Source: Acidimicrobiaceae bacterium (lineage in GTDB: Bacteria; Actinomycetota; Acidimicrobiia; Acidimicrobiales; RAAP-2). Taken from it: 39,957 bases of DNA. The notes under the pieces were generated by a model. The model searched no databases and was not told the DNA's origin. It saw only the letters and a list, made by a program, of their open reading frames with translations. The position numbers were made by a program, and so were the translations under genes. The stretch is from positions 1 to 39,957 of the forward strand of contig JAOBWI010000025.1 in the NCBI GenBank assembly GCA_025463285.1, read 5' to 3'. Below are positions 22,103 to 30,456 of this stretch, piece by piece. How positions within the stretch are numbered: position 1 is the first letter of the stretch; every line of letters begins with the position of its first letter.

Positions 22103-23407
22103 TTACGACAGAAGAGAACGAACGATCTGGGTGAAGTCCTCGGAGCGCTCTTCCCAGTTGCGATAGCGATCAAAGCTGGGTGCCCCCGGCGAGAGCAGAA
22201 CGACGCCTCCGTGATCGAGCGCGGCTCTGGCGAGCTGAACCGCTTCGAGCATGGAGATCGCGCCGTGTTGAGTGAGCGCCGGGTCGCGGCGGCGCACCTC
22301 GTCGCTGAGGCGTGAACCAGCGTTGCCCGACGTGATCAGAGTGGTGGGTGGGCGCCGCGACACCAGCGCCTCGGCGAGTTCGCCGTACTCGACGCCCCGG
22401 TCGAACCCCCCGGCGATGAGGGCCACGGGCTCGTCGACGAAAACCTCCAGTGCGGCGAGCGCCGGTAGCACCGAGGTGGCGAGGCCGTCGTCGACGTAGC
22501 GCACCCGGGCGCCGTTGAGCGCTTCGGTGGCAACCAGGGTCAGTCGACCTCGTAGCGGCGTGAAGCGCGAGGCCTCCGAAGCGACCGTCTGGCGCAACGT
22601 CGTGGGATCCACACCGGTCAGCGTCGTCACGGCCCGCAACGCCAAGGCGACGTTCGAGTCGTTGTGAGCACCAATCAGCCCGAGCGCCTCGGCCAACCCC
22701 GTCGGGTCGGGCGCCACCACCTCAACTTCGCCGCCGATCTGGTCGCGAACCTCGCGCAGCGTCGCGCTCTTAGCGACCAGCGTGTGGTGAGGTCCCGCGG
22801 CCCGAGTCAGCGAGAGCTTGTCGCTGCGGTACTGCTCTAACGACCCGTGCCAATCAACGTGATCGGAGCCGAGAGAGGTCACCACAATGACCGCGGGCGC
22901 GACGTCTAGGTCCACGGCCTGAAAGCTCGAGACTTCCAGCACCAGCCAACCGCTTGACGTATCTATTGAGGGGTCGTAGGGCGGCTGGCCGATGTTACCC
23001 AGTCGCTGGGCTTCCAGTCCCTGGGCTCCCAAGAAGAACGTAACGAGTGCCGTGGTGGTGGATTTCCCCTTGGTGCCGGTAACGGCGACAACCCGCGAGC
23101 GATCGACGTCGTGGAGCCACAAGTTGAGAGCGGAGGTGACGGTGACGCCGTGACGTTCGAGGGTAAGGACGTCCTCACGTCGCCGGGGGATGCCGGGACT
23201 CTTGAGCACGACGTCACAGGTGAGCAGCGCCTCGAAACCACCGCGGCTGGCCACGAGAACGTCGGGACCGAGTCCGTCAGCTTCGTCCACGATGACGAGG
23301 TCGGCGACGCCGGCCAGACGCGCCGACGCCGCGCGCCCTTCGACGCCGTAGCCGAAGAGTCCGACCCGCCGCCCGGCGAGCTCAGCGAAGCCAGTGGGCC
23401 GGAACAC
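22103..23407 (-). CDS. murD: MurD-type ligase, probably L-Glu-adding MurD2
   Basis: A 434-residue Mur ligase that adds glutamate to UDP-MurNAc-L-Ala. The N-terminal UDP-binding region has GLFGYGVEGRA (16-26). The ATP loop is TGTKGKSTT (110-118). LEVSSFQ (157-163) and the HVDWHGS segment with the downstream Lys (K197, expected to be carbamylated) mark the central domain. The C-terminal motif LSPGAPSFDRYRNWEER differs from the LSPACASFD of classical MurD. Its start overlaps murL by 26 bases. In Xanthomonas a MurD2/MurL pair uses L-Glu first and then epimerises it; I infer the same here. Ordinary D-Glu use cannot be excluded from sequence alone. Confidence 0.88.
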   Translation of the reverse strand: MFRPTGFAELAGRRVGLFGYGVEGRAASARLAGVADLVIVDEADGLGPDVLVASRGGFEALLTCDVVLKSPGIPRRREDVLTLERHGVTVTSALNLWLHDVDRSRVVAVTGTKGKSTTTALVTFFLGAQGLEAQRLGNIGQPPYDPSIDTSSGWLVLEVSSFQAVDLDVAPAVIVVTSLGSDHVDWHGSLEQYRSDKLSLTRAAGPHHTLVAKSATLREVRDQIGGEVEVVAPDPTGLAEALGLIGAHNDSNVALALRAVTTLTGVDPTTLRQTVASEASRFTPLRGRLTLVATEALNGARVRYVDDGLATSVLPALAALEVFVDEPVALIAGGFDRGVEYGELAEALVSRRPPTTLITSGNAGSRLSDEVRRRDPALTQHGAISMLEAVQLARAALDHGGVVLLSPGAPSFDRYRNWEERSEDFTQIVRSLLS

Positions 23408-24686
23408 GGCTGGGTCCTTGACTCTCGAGCAGTTCCTCGAACGAGCGATCGGGACGTAACTCTCGAGCGAGGGCCTCGAGTCGCTCTTCGTCGCGCCAAT
23501 CGTCGAGCCCGGTCACCTTCGCCAACGCCGCGGCGCTTTCGTCGGGATCGCCCACGCACTCGAAGGGCTTGAAGGAGGCTCCCGCGCCGACCAGGACGCG
23601 CAGTTGGTCGTGGCGAGCGGGGTCACTGAGGGGCTCGTGGCGAAAAATCTCGCGCAACGTGGCGCGCGAGAGATACGGCGCGAGCATGAGATTGATAAAG
23701 AGGCATTTGTCGCACTCGCCGCACCACGCGTCGAGTCGCTCCTCGGCGACCTGAGCGAACGCGCGGTTGCAACTGCGAAAGACGTGGTGGTATGAGGTGA
23801 GGCGACTGAAGATTTCGCCCACCCACACCTCGCTTCGATCGCGGAGAAAACTCGCCACCACCAGCCCACTCCCGACGCACTCGTTGACGGCCTCGGCGAT
23901 CAAGACCTCGGCCTGGAAGGACTTGCTCCACTGGTGGTTGACCTCGAGATCGTTCCATCGCAGATTCGCCGCCGAAGCCGAGTGCTCGTTGCTCATCACG
24001 ACACCGCCGCGCTGGGTGGCCGCCGCCGCGATGGCCGCTAGCAACGCGACCATCGCGGTGACGGGGACGTGACCCTGGAAAAAGGAAGGGTCGGGCGAGA
24101 GGATCTGGGGGTCGAGCGCGCGTGTGGCCCGCAGAACGTCGAGCCCGCTGCACGCGGCCGTCGCTTCCAGCGACGCGAATCGCCCTTGCGCGGGACTCAC
24201 CACGAACAATGTCTGGTCGAGTTCGGGCGAGAGTTGCGAGGTGGTGACGACCGAGTCGATGCCCCCGCCAAAGGGTACGAGAACTCTGCGCGGGTCAAAA
24301 TCGCCCGTAACGCTCGTCGCCTCGGTCCCGCCGACAATGTCCACGTCGTCGAGCGAGACATCGTTGTTGTAGGCGAACTCGCCGAGGCCCTGGTGCAACG
24401 CGGCCTCGAGCAGCGCGCGTCCGCGCGGCCCGAGAGGCGTGGACCCCAAATCGATCTGCCGGGCCGCGCCGGCCTTGTAGTAGGAGAGTCCGGCCACGAG
24501 GAACCACAACCACGCCAGGGCGGCCACGGCCGGGTTGTCCTCCAGGAGAACCCCTTCGTAAGTGACGGCTTCGCTGAAGCGCCGCCCGTCGAGTTCGTAC
24601 GTGGCGAGAAGCGTGCTCTCGTCGATCTCGAGACTCACGTAGCGAAAGAGCGCCGCACGCTCTTTCACCACGGGGGTCTCACTCAT
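23382..24686 (-). CDS. murL: Probable MurL: UDP-MurNAc-L-Ala-L-Glu epimerase
   Basis: A 434-residue protein with a PP-loop-like ATP site FGGGIDS (139-145), as in ATP pyrophosphatases. Other striking motifs are FFQGHVPVTAM (202-212), SNEHSAS (232-238) and VNHQWSKS (249-256). A cysteine group near the C-terminus comprises C306 and the spaced set C322, C325 and C328. These features and the tight overlap with murD match MurL, which uses ATP to adenylate and epimerise the terminal L-Glu of the muropeptide precursor. The alternative would be a QueC/ExsB-like enzyme, but the neighbours murD and pgeF argue for cell wall. The ATG start has GAGG four bases upstream. Confidence 0.82.
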   Translation of the reverse strand: MSETPVVKERAALFRYVSLEIDESTLLATYELDGRRFSEAVTYEGVLLEDNPAVAALAWLWFLVAGLSYYKAGAARQIDLGSTPLGPRGRALLEAALHQGLGEFAYNNDVSLDDVDIVGGTEATSVTGDFDPRRVLVPFGGGIDSVVTTSQLSPELDQTLFVVSPAQGRFASLEATAACSGLDVLRATRALDPQILSPDPSFFQGHVPVTAMVALLAAIAAAATQRGGVVMSNEHSASAANLRWNDLEVNHQWSKSFQAEVLIAEAVNECVGSGLVVASFLRDRSEVWVGEIFSRLTSYHHVFRSCNRAFAQVAEERLDAWCGECDKCLFINLMLAPYLSRATLREIFRHEPLSDPARHDQLRVLVGAGASFKPFECVGDPDESAAALAKVTGLDDWRDEERLEALARELRPDRSFEELLESQGPSRVPAHWLR

Positions 24687-24697
24687 AGCGCCTCATG

Positions 24698-25462
24698 CTA
24701 GGAGGCTCTCTTGGCGACGAGCGCGAAGCGCCCGCACGGTCGCTGCGCGCGATCACTGAAGAACACCTCTCCTCCGTCGGTCACCTGGATCGACGTCTCC
24801 ACGTGCTGATCGGACACTCCGGCCGCTAGCAACTGACTCACCGCGACGCGTCGAAGGTCGAGGCGGAAGCGGCCACCGCCATCGTGACAAAGGGCTTCGG
24901 GCACCTCGTTGAAGTACTGCGCGACGTCCGGGCCGACCTGATAGGCCTCCATGGAGATCGACGGCCCGACGAAGGCGTAGACGGTGGCCGGGTCGCAAAA
25001 GAGGGCGACGGCGCGAGCGATGACCCCTCGCTGTAAGCCCCGCCACCCGGCGTGCACGACGGCGAAGCGCGCGGAGGAGGCGTCCACGAACAACAGGGGC
25101 ACGCAGTCGGCCACCATCACGGCGAGGGCCAGGTCGGGGGACTCGTGGGTGAGAGCGTCCGCTGTACTGGTCGCCGTCACGAGGTCTGCCCTCAGAACAG
25201 TCGCGCCGTGAACCTGAGTGACGGTCACCAGCTGACCCTCCGCGACTCTCGCCGCTGCAGCTACGCGTCGACGATTCTCATCCACCGACTCACGATCGTC
25301 TCCCACGTGGTACGCGAGATTGAGTGAGTCGTAGGGGGGAAGACTGACGCCGCCGGCGCGGTCGGTGAGAAAGCCGTCGACGCCCAGCTCGCGGGCTCGC
25401 TCTATCGGATAGACGCTGAGGGCGTGGCGCGTTTCGGCGCGCAACGTTACGTCGCTTGACAC
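24698..25462 (-). CDS. pgeF: Peptidoglycan editing factor PgeF (YfiH/DUF152 family)
   Basis: A 254-residue YfiH-fold protein. The zinc ligands of the family are visible: H85 in TQVHGA, C120 in VADCVPLL and H137 in VVHAGWRG. GPSISMEAYQVG (about 165-177) is also conserved. PgeF removes wrongly incorporated L-Ser from UDP-MurNAc; relatives have been called laccase-like or purine-nucleoside enzymes, so older labels such as polyphenol oxidase are misleading. It overlaps the Fur-family gene by 16 bases and precedes murL by 11 bases, placing an editing enzyme directly with two enzymes of the same precursor step. Confidence 0.9.
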   Translation of the reverse strand: MSSDVTLRAETRHALSVYPIERARELGVDGFLTDRAGGVSLPPYDSLNLAYHVGDDRESVDENRRRVAAAARVAEGQLVTVTQVHGATVLRADLVTATSTADALTHESPDLALAVMVADCVPLLFVDASSARFAVVHAGWRGLQRGVIARAVALFCDPATVYAFVGPSISMEAYQVGPDVAQYFNEVPEALCHDGGGRFRLDLRRVAVSQLLAAGVSDQHVETSIQVTDGGEVFFSDRAQRPCGRFALVAKRAS

Positions 25463-25938
25463 GAGGCGCAGTGTCCGATGACGTCGAGCGCGTGCGACGT
25501 CGCATGAAAGCCCTGCTCTAACGTGAGATCGTCGACCATGGACGCCACCGTCGCTTCAAAGGCCGGACTCGGCGTCACGTCAATGACTTTGCCGCAGTTT
25601 GAGCAGAGCAAGTGATGGTGGTGATGCGTCAAGTCCTCGGCCAACTCAAAGCGGGCGAACTCATCACTGGCGGCAATTCGTCGGACGACTCCCGCTCGTT
25701 GGAGGTCTGAGAGGTGGCGGTAGGCCGAGCTTCGGGGCACGTCGGGCGCGGCGCTCGAGATGTCCGAAATGCTGAGGGGTCGACCTGACGTGGCGAGAAG
25801 TTGGACCACCGCCTGACGACCCGACGTGTAACGCTGGTCGATGCGACGTAGATGCGTCTCGACTAGTTCGTGTAGATCAAGGTGAGCGTTCGCGCTAGGT
25901 CGCGTGGCGTCGGCTGTTCGTGGACGCAGTACGGACAC
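25447..25938 (-). CDS. zur: Fur-family metalloregulator, probably Zur
   Basis: A 163-residue Fur-family repressor. The winged helix (about 30-95) includes RSSAYRHLSDLQRAGVV. The metal region has a run of five His (105-109), CSNC (112-115) and a second structural pair C157/C160 in HCASC. Zinc specificity is inferred from the divergent zinc ABC transporter and the 15-bp palindrome between them. The GTG start has a GAGGGGG site seven bases upstream. It is the first gene of the unit zur-pgeF-murL-murD. Fur or Mur specificity is possible but less likely in this context. Confidence 0.87.
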   Translation of the reverse strand: MSVLRPRTADATRPSANAHLDLHELVETHLRRIDQRYTSGRQAVVQLLATSGRPLSISDISSAAPDVPRSSAYRHLSDLQRAGVVRRIAASDEFARFELAEDLTHHHHHLLCSNCGKVIDVTPSPAFEATVASMVDDLTLEQGFHATSHALDVIGHCASCQAT

Positions 25939-25974
25939 TGCATGTCCCCCTCTCTGAAGCGACGCGCGTCTTAG

Positions 25975-26002
25975 TTGTAATGAGACTCAGTCTCAGTATA
26001 CG
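25975..26002 (+). promoter_or_regulatory. Promoter of the zinc transporter operon
   Basis: TTGTAA (25975-25980) and TATACG (25997-26002) are 16 bases apart and enclose the palindrome. The -10 hexamer ends 8 bases before the ATG at 26011, so transcription would begin at or one to three bases before the start codon. No ribosome site is present, consistent with a leaderless mRNA. Confidence 0.6.
25981..25995. promoter_or_regulatory. Fur/Zur-box-like operator (7-1-7 palindrome)
   Basis: TGAGACTCAGTCTCA is a perfect 7-1-7 inverted repeat, the spacing typical of Fur-family operators. It sits in the 72-base gap between the Fur-family gene and the znuA-like gene, exactly between the candidate -35 and -10 hexamers of znuA. 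Binding there should block znuA transcription and could autoregulate the divergent gene. Confidence 0.75.
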
Positions 26003-26010
26003 TTAGTGGC

Positions 26011-26976
26011 ATGACAGATACGTCACTTTCCATTGGCCGACGCGCTCGGGGGGTTGTCCTGGGGCTGGCCTCGGCAGCCTGCGTGTTGCTATTTCTGGGG
26101 GTTTCCCCCGTTCTCTCGTCAGTTCCGGCGGCAGCGGGCACCGAGGGCCGTGTCATCAAGGCCATTGGCGCCGAGAACGAATACGCCAACGTACTGTCCC
26201 AAATCGGGGGGAAGTACGTCAAGGTCTCTTCCATCTTGAACAACCCGAACACCGATCCTCACACCTTCGAAGCAAGTCCCCGCGTGGCCCAAGAGGTGAG
26301 CAACGCGCAACTCATCGTTCAAAACGGGGTCGGCTACGACGGTTTCATGAACAACATCGAAAGTGCGTCTCCCAACTCCCATCGTGTGGTCATCGTGGCC
26401 CAACGGGTCCTCGATCTTCCGAGCAGCACCCCCAACCCCCATCTTTGGTACAACCCCACAACGATGCCCAAGGTTGCGGCGGTCATGGCCCGGGATCTCG
26501 CGACCATAGACCCCACTCACGGCGCGTACTTCGAGGCCAACGCCGCCGCCTTCGACGCCTCCCTGCAGCCATGGATCAAGGCCATCGCGGCGTACAAGTC
26601 GAAGCACCGCGCCACGCCGGTGGCGGTGACCGAACCGGTCGCCGACTATTTGTTGGAGGCGATGGGTACGAGGATTCTCACGCCCTTTGTCTTTCAGGCC
26701 GACGTCATGAACGGCGTCGACCCCTCGCCCGAAGACATCACGTTAGAAGACAACCTTTTCGCCAAGCACCGGGTCAAGGTCTTTTGCTATAACCAACAAG
26801 TAGTGGACGCCCTCACCGCCTCGTTCAAGAGCGCCGCCACGAAGGAGCACGTGCCCGTGGTCGGGGTCTACGAAACGATGCCCACGCCGGGCTACGACTA
26901 CCAAACCTGGATGATGGCCGAACTCAACGCCATCGAGAAGGCCGTGGAGCACCACGCCTCAACCGAGAGACTGTGA
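26011..26976 (+). CDS. znuA: Zinc/metal ABC transporter substrate-binding protein (ZnuA-like)
   Basis: A 321-residue extracytoplasmic binding protein of the cluster A-I type. The signal segment covers about residues 11-43, ending in VPAAAG, with no lipobox Cys. First and second metal His are clear: H84 in DPHTFE and H144 in NPHLWYNP. The third ligand position appears as Glu in TEPVADYLL, and the fourth region reads CYNQQVVD where Asp/Glu is usual. This matches a TEPV-type subgroup and not classical ZnuA, so Zn versus Mn is open; the Zur context favours Zn. There is no His-rich loop. It overlaps the ATPase gene by 4 bases. Confidence 0.88.
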   Translation: MTDTSLSIGRRARGVVLGLASAACVLLFLGVSPVLSSVPAAAGTEGRVIKAIGAENEYANVLSQIGGKYVKVSSILNNPNTDPHTFEASPRVAQEVSNAQLIVQNGVGYDGFMNNIESASPNSHRVVIVAQRVLDLPSSTPNPHLWYNPTTMPKVAAVMARDLATIDPTHGAYFEANAAAFDASLQPWIKAIAAYKSKHRATPVAVTEPVADYLLEAMGTRILTPFVFQADVMNGVDPSPEDITLEDNLFAKHRVKVFCYNQQVVDALTASFKSAATKEHVPVVGVYETMPTPGYDYQTWMMAELNAIEKAVEHHASTERL

Positions 26977-27788
26977 GCAACGGGCCGGTTCTTGACGTGG
27001 ATCACGTGAGCGTGGCGTTTGCGGGCCGCGAAGTTCTCGACGATGTGTCTTTTCAAGTTCAGGCCAGTGAGTTCACGGGCCTCATCGGGTCGAACGGGGT
27101 CGGCAAGACCACTCTGCTTCGCAGCGTCCTCGGACTGCAGCGAATCGACCGGGGTGAGATTCGCGTCAACGGCGCACCTCTGTCACGGCACGCTCGCGTC
27201 CTCGGCTACGTGCCTCAGAAGGTCAGCCTCGACCCCGACGTGCCCGTGCGGGCTCGCGACTTCGTGGCCCTTGGTCTCGACGCGCACCGGTTTGGCTTCT
27301 CCCGTCGAACCAAGGACGAGCGCCAACTCGTCGAGCAGATGCTGATGGACGTTGACGCCGAGCGTTTCGCCGACACTCGGGTGGGCAGCCTCTCGGGTGG
27401 GGAGCAACAGCGCATCCTCATCGCGCACGCGCTCATCAGTCAGCCGTCGCTCCTCCTCTTGGACGAGCCGCTGGCCAATTTGGACCCCAAGAGCGTGGAA
27501 GAAGTGGTGTCGCTCTTGCACCGCGTGGCTAAAGACCACGGAGTCGCCGTGTTGTTGTCGGCGCACGAGATGAACTCGCTCTTGCCGGTCATGGACCGCA
27601 TTGTGTATCTCACCAACGGCCGGGCCGCGAGCGGAACCACGGACGAAGTGGTGCGCTCGGACGTTCTCAGCACGCTCTACGGCCATCACGTCGACGTGTT
27701 GAAGCTGCACGGACGAGTTTTCGTGGTGGCCCAACCGAGCGAGAGCGACGTGGAGATACCCGAACACTCGACGCTGACCATCGAGTAG
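26973..27788 (+). CDS. znuC: Zinc ABC transporter ATP-binding protein (ZnuC-like)
   Basis: A 271-residue ABC ATPase. Walker A is GSNGVGKTT (39-47), the Q-loop lies in YVPQK, the signature is LSGGEQQR, Walker B is LLLLDEPLANLD, and the switch His is in LLSAHEMN. The C-terminal extension of about 30 residues has no obvious motif. It powers metal import with the two permeases encoded next. The GTG start overlaps the binding-protein gene, and the stop is two bases from the first permease start. Confidence 0.93.
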   Translation: MSNGPVLDVDHVSVAFAGREVLDDVSFQVQASEFTGLIGSNGVGKTTLLRSVLGLQRIDRGEIRVNGAPLSRHARVLGYVPQKVSLDPDVPVRARDFVALGLDAHRFGFSRRTKDERQLVEQMLMDVDAERFADTRVGSLSGGEQQRILIAHALISQPSLLLLDEPLANLDPKSVEEVVSLLHRVAKDHGVAVLLSAHEMNSLLPVMDRIVYLTNGRAASGTTDEVVRSDVLSTLYGHHVDVLKLHGRVFVVAQPSESDVEIPEHSTLTIE

Positions 27789-27790
27789 AC

Positions 27791-28696
27791 GTGGCGACGT
27801 TTCTCTTCGAACCGGGATTCTTTTCGAGCGGTCCGGTCCACGTGGCCCTGGTGATCGGCGCCGTCAGCGCGGTAGTTACTGGGGTCGTCGGGGTGTTCAC
27901 CGTCCTGCGAGGGCAGTCCTTCGCGGGGCACGCGCTGACCGACGTCGCGACCACCGGAGGATCGGCGTCGTTCTTCTACGGCCTCACTCCGTTGCTCGGA
28001 TTTCTCGGCGCCGGCGTGCTGGGCGCCGGGGCCATGGATCTGGTGGGAGTGCAACGCCTTCGGGGCCGCGACATCGCGACCGGCGTGGTGCTGGGCGTGG
28101 CGACCGGTGTGGCCGCGCTCTATCTCTATCTCGACACCACGAAGAGCGCGACCACCGGAGCCGCCCAGCAGGTTCTCTTCGGCTCGATCTTCACGCTGGA
28201 CTCCTCGACCATTCCCGTGGTCGCGGTGCTGAGCGTGGTGACGCTGGCGCTCATCGCCTCTATCTATCGACCGCTGTTGTTGTCATCGCTGAGTGCGGAT
28301 CTCGCGGCGGCGCGCGGGATCTCGGTACGCGCGGTGGGACTCCTCTTCATGTTGGCCCTAGCGATCTCGGTGGGACTCTCGTCCATCGCCATCGGATCTA
28401 TTCTCTCGACCGCGCTGTTGATCGGACCGGCCGCGACGTCGCTGCGACTCACGAGGAGTTTGCGCCGCGCTTTCGCCTTCGCGGCGGTGATCGGCGTGGC
28501 GGCCACCTGGTTGGGCGTGCTCTTCGCCTACGACAGCTACTACTGGTTTCCCTCCAGCCAAGGGCTCCCCGTCAGTTTTTTCATCGTGCTGCTCGTCTTT
28601 TTGGCGTACGTCGCGTCGGGTCTTCACCCGATACCACGTGCTCTAAAGCGCGCGCGCCTCGACGGCCACGCCGCGGCGGCGCAACGGGTGCGCTGA
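27791..28696 (+). CDS. znuB: Metal ABC transporter permease 1 (ABC-3 family)
   Basis: A 301-residue ABC-3 permease with about eight to nine membrane helices. Typical features are the early VLRGQSFAGHALTDVA segment, the central RPLLLSSLSADLAAARGISV coupling region and LLIGPAATSLRLTRSL near the C-terminus. The protein ends in a basic cytoplasmic tail. It shares one base with the start of a second permease of the same family, so the channel is probably a heterodimer and not the homodimer of classical ZnuB. Confidence 0.9.
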   Translation: MATFLFEPGFFSSGPVHVALVIGAVSAVVTGVVGVFTVLRGQSFAGHALTDVATTGGSASFFYGLTPLLGFLGAGVLGAGAMDLVGVQRLRGRDIATGVVLGVATGVAALYLYLDTTKSATTGAAQQVLFGSIFTLDSSTIPVVAVLSVVTLALIASIYRPLLLSSLSADLAAARGISVRAVGLLFMLALAISVGLSSIAIGSILSTALLIGPAATSLRLTRSLRRAFAFAAVIGVAATWLGVLFAYDSYYWFPSSQGLPVSFFIVLLVFLAYVASGLHPIPRALKRARLDGHAAAAQRVR

Positions 28697-29526
28697 TGTT
28701 CTCCGGCTTCATGGTCAACGCGTGGGAGATCGGCACGATCGTCGCGGTGGTCGGCGGGGTCGTCGGATTCTTCGTCGTCTTGCGCGGAGCGGCCTTTCCG
28801 GCCCACGCCATCCCCAACGGGGCCTTCGCCGGGGCTGCGGGGGCCAATCTGCTCGGCGTCAATCCACTGATCGGTCTTGGGGTGTTCTCCCTCGGGGCGG
28901 CTCTCGGCATCGGGCGACTAACGAGACGGGGACGGGCAGACGCGGTGACCGCCCTCGCGCTCGTGATGATGCTGGCCCTGGGGGCCGCGTTTCTCAGTCA
29001 GAGCACCGAGTACGAGCCGGAGATCTTCTCTCTCCTCTTCGGGGAGATTCTCGGAGTGAGCCGCGGACAGATCGTGCCCGTCGCGGTGCTCGGAGCGGTG
29101 TGTGTTCTCTTCGTCGGCGTTCTCTATCGTCGACTTCTGCTCACCTCTCTCGCGCCCGAGATCGCGGCCGCGCAGGGACTGCGCCCGGAACTCGTCGACA
29201 CCGCTTTTCTGGTGGTGATCGCCTGCGCCACGACCATGACCGTGCCCGTCGTCGGGGCGCTTTTAATTTTCACGCTGATGATCGGTCCGCCGGCCGCGGC
29301 ACGATGTTTCACCGATCGAGCCGAGATTGCTTTCGCCCTGTCGGTCGCTTTTGCCTTAGTCACGGTGTGGGTAGCACTGGCGTGTTCGTACGTGAGCGAC
29401 TGGCCCGTCGGGTTTTACGTGAGCGTTTTTAGTGCGGCCTGGTTCGCAGCGGGGCGCGGCTACCTCGCGTGGCGTCGCCACACCTCGGCCCCGTCGCGGC
29501 CTTGGGGTTCGTCGCCCGATGTCTAG
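28696..29526 (+). CDS. Metal ABC transporter permease 2 (ABC-3 family)
   Basis: A 276-residue ABC-3 permease paralogous to the preceding one. It shows the same layout: FVVLRGAAFPAHAIPNGAFAG early, RRLLLTSLAPEIAAAQGLR as the coupling helix region and LMIGPPAAARCFTDR later. The ATG overlaps the TGA of the first permease by one base. Two-permease metal importers are common in actinobacteria. The C-terminal 20 residues are hydrophilic and rich in Pro and Ser. Confidence 0.9.
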   Translation: MFSGFMVNAWEIGTIVAVVGGVVGFFVVLRGAAFPAHAIPNGAFAGAAGANLLGVNPLIGLGVFSLGAALGIGRLTRRGRADAVTALALVMMLALGAAFLSQSTEYEPEIFSLLFGEILGVSRGQIVPVAVLGAVCVLFVGVLYRRLLLTSLAPEIAAAQGLRPELVDTAFLVVIACATTMTVPVVGALLIFTLMIGPPAAARCFTDRAEIAFALSVAFALVTVWVALACSYVSDWPVGFYVSVFSAAWFAAGRGYLAWRRHTSAPSRPWGSSPDV

Positions 29527-29535
29527 CCTTGGGTC

Positions 29536-30456
29536 GTGACGAGCGACGCTTCTGTACTTCTTAAGGCGTGCGCGTTTCCCCCGGCCGCGACGTCGGTGTC
29601 GTTGGCCGTCTCGGGCGGACCGGACTCGCTCGGTCTGCTCCTCCTCGCCGTGGCCGGCGGTCTTACGATTGACGTGCACCACGTCGATCATCACGCCCGC
29701 GTAACTAGCGGCGGCGACGCTCGCTTCGTGGAAGAACTATGTCGCACGTTGGCAGTGCCCTGCGTGGTGCACGACGTGGAGGTGCACAGCGGGGCGAACT
29801 TTGAAGCACGAGCTCGCGCCGAACGCCGCCGCGTGCTGCCCGACGGCGCCCTGACCGGGCACACGATGGACGACCTTGTCGAGACGGTGCTCTTGAACAT
29901 GATGCGCGGGGCTGGGGTCGACGGGCTCTCACCGATGGTGAACGATCCGACCAAGCCGTTACGTGGTCTTCGTCGCAGCGATCTTCACGACTTCGTCGAG
30001 GCGTCGGGTTACGTGGCGCGTCACGACGAGTCCAACGACGACATGGCCTTTCGTCGCAATCGCGTGCGCCACCAACTCCTTCCTTTGATGTGCGAGGTGG
30101 CCGAGCGCGACGTCGTTCCGGTCATCGCGCGCCAGGCTGGCGTGCTGTTCGAAGAACGTTCGTGGATCGACGCACTGTCAGTGAGCGACGCCACGCTGGC
30201 CCTGTCCGAGGCCGACTGTCGCCAACTGCGCCTATGGCCCCGCGCTCGTCTTCGACGGTGGTTACGCCGCCAACTGGGGGCCCTCGACGACGTGCACGAG
30301 CGTCACCCCCCGAGCGCGGCCGAGGTCGAGCGAGCGCTGGCCGTGGTTGTCGGTGACGTGGTGGCGACCGAGCTGAGCGGGGGACGACGGCTCGCTCGAC
30401 GCGATCAGCGCCTGGTGCTCGAAGACGGCTCCACTACGCTGACCATGCATGGATAG
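29536..30456 (+). CDS. tilS: tRNA(Ile)-lysidine synthetase
   Basis: A 306-residue PP-loop enzyme that modifies C34 of tRNA-Ile(CAU) to lysidine so that it reads AUA. The SGGPDS loop is at 26-31, HHVDHHAR follows, and GHTMDDLVETVLLNMMRGAGVDGL is the family core. It is the short form without the full C-terminal domain, normal for actinobacteria. The GTG start is ten bases after the permease operon, and the 3' end overlaps hpt by 8 bases, the standard tilS-hpt arrangement. Confidence 0.93.
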   Translation: MTSDASVLLKACAFPPAATSVSLAVSGGPDSLGLLLLAVAGGLTIDVHHVDHHARVTSGGDARFVEELCRTLAVPCVVHDVEVHSGANFEARARAERRRVLPDGALTGHTMDDLVETVLLNMMRGAGVDGLSPMVNDPTKPLRGLRRSDLHDFVEASGYVARHDESNDDMAFRRNRVRHQLLPLMCEVAERDVVPVIARQAGVLFEERSWIDALSVSDATLALSEADCRQLRLWPRARLRRWLRRQLGALDDVHERHPPSAAEVERALAVVVGDVVATELSGGRRLARRDQRLVLEDGSTTLTMHG

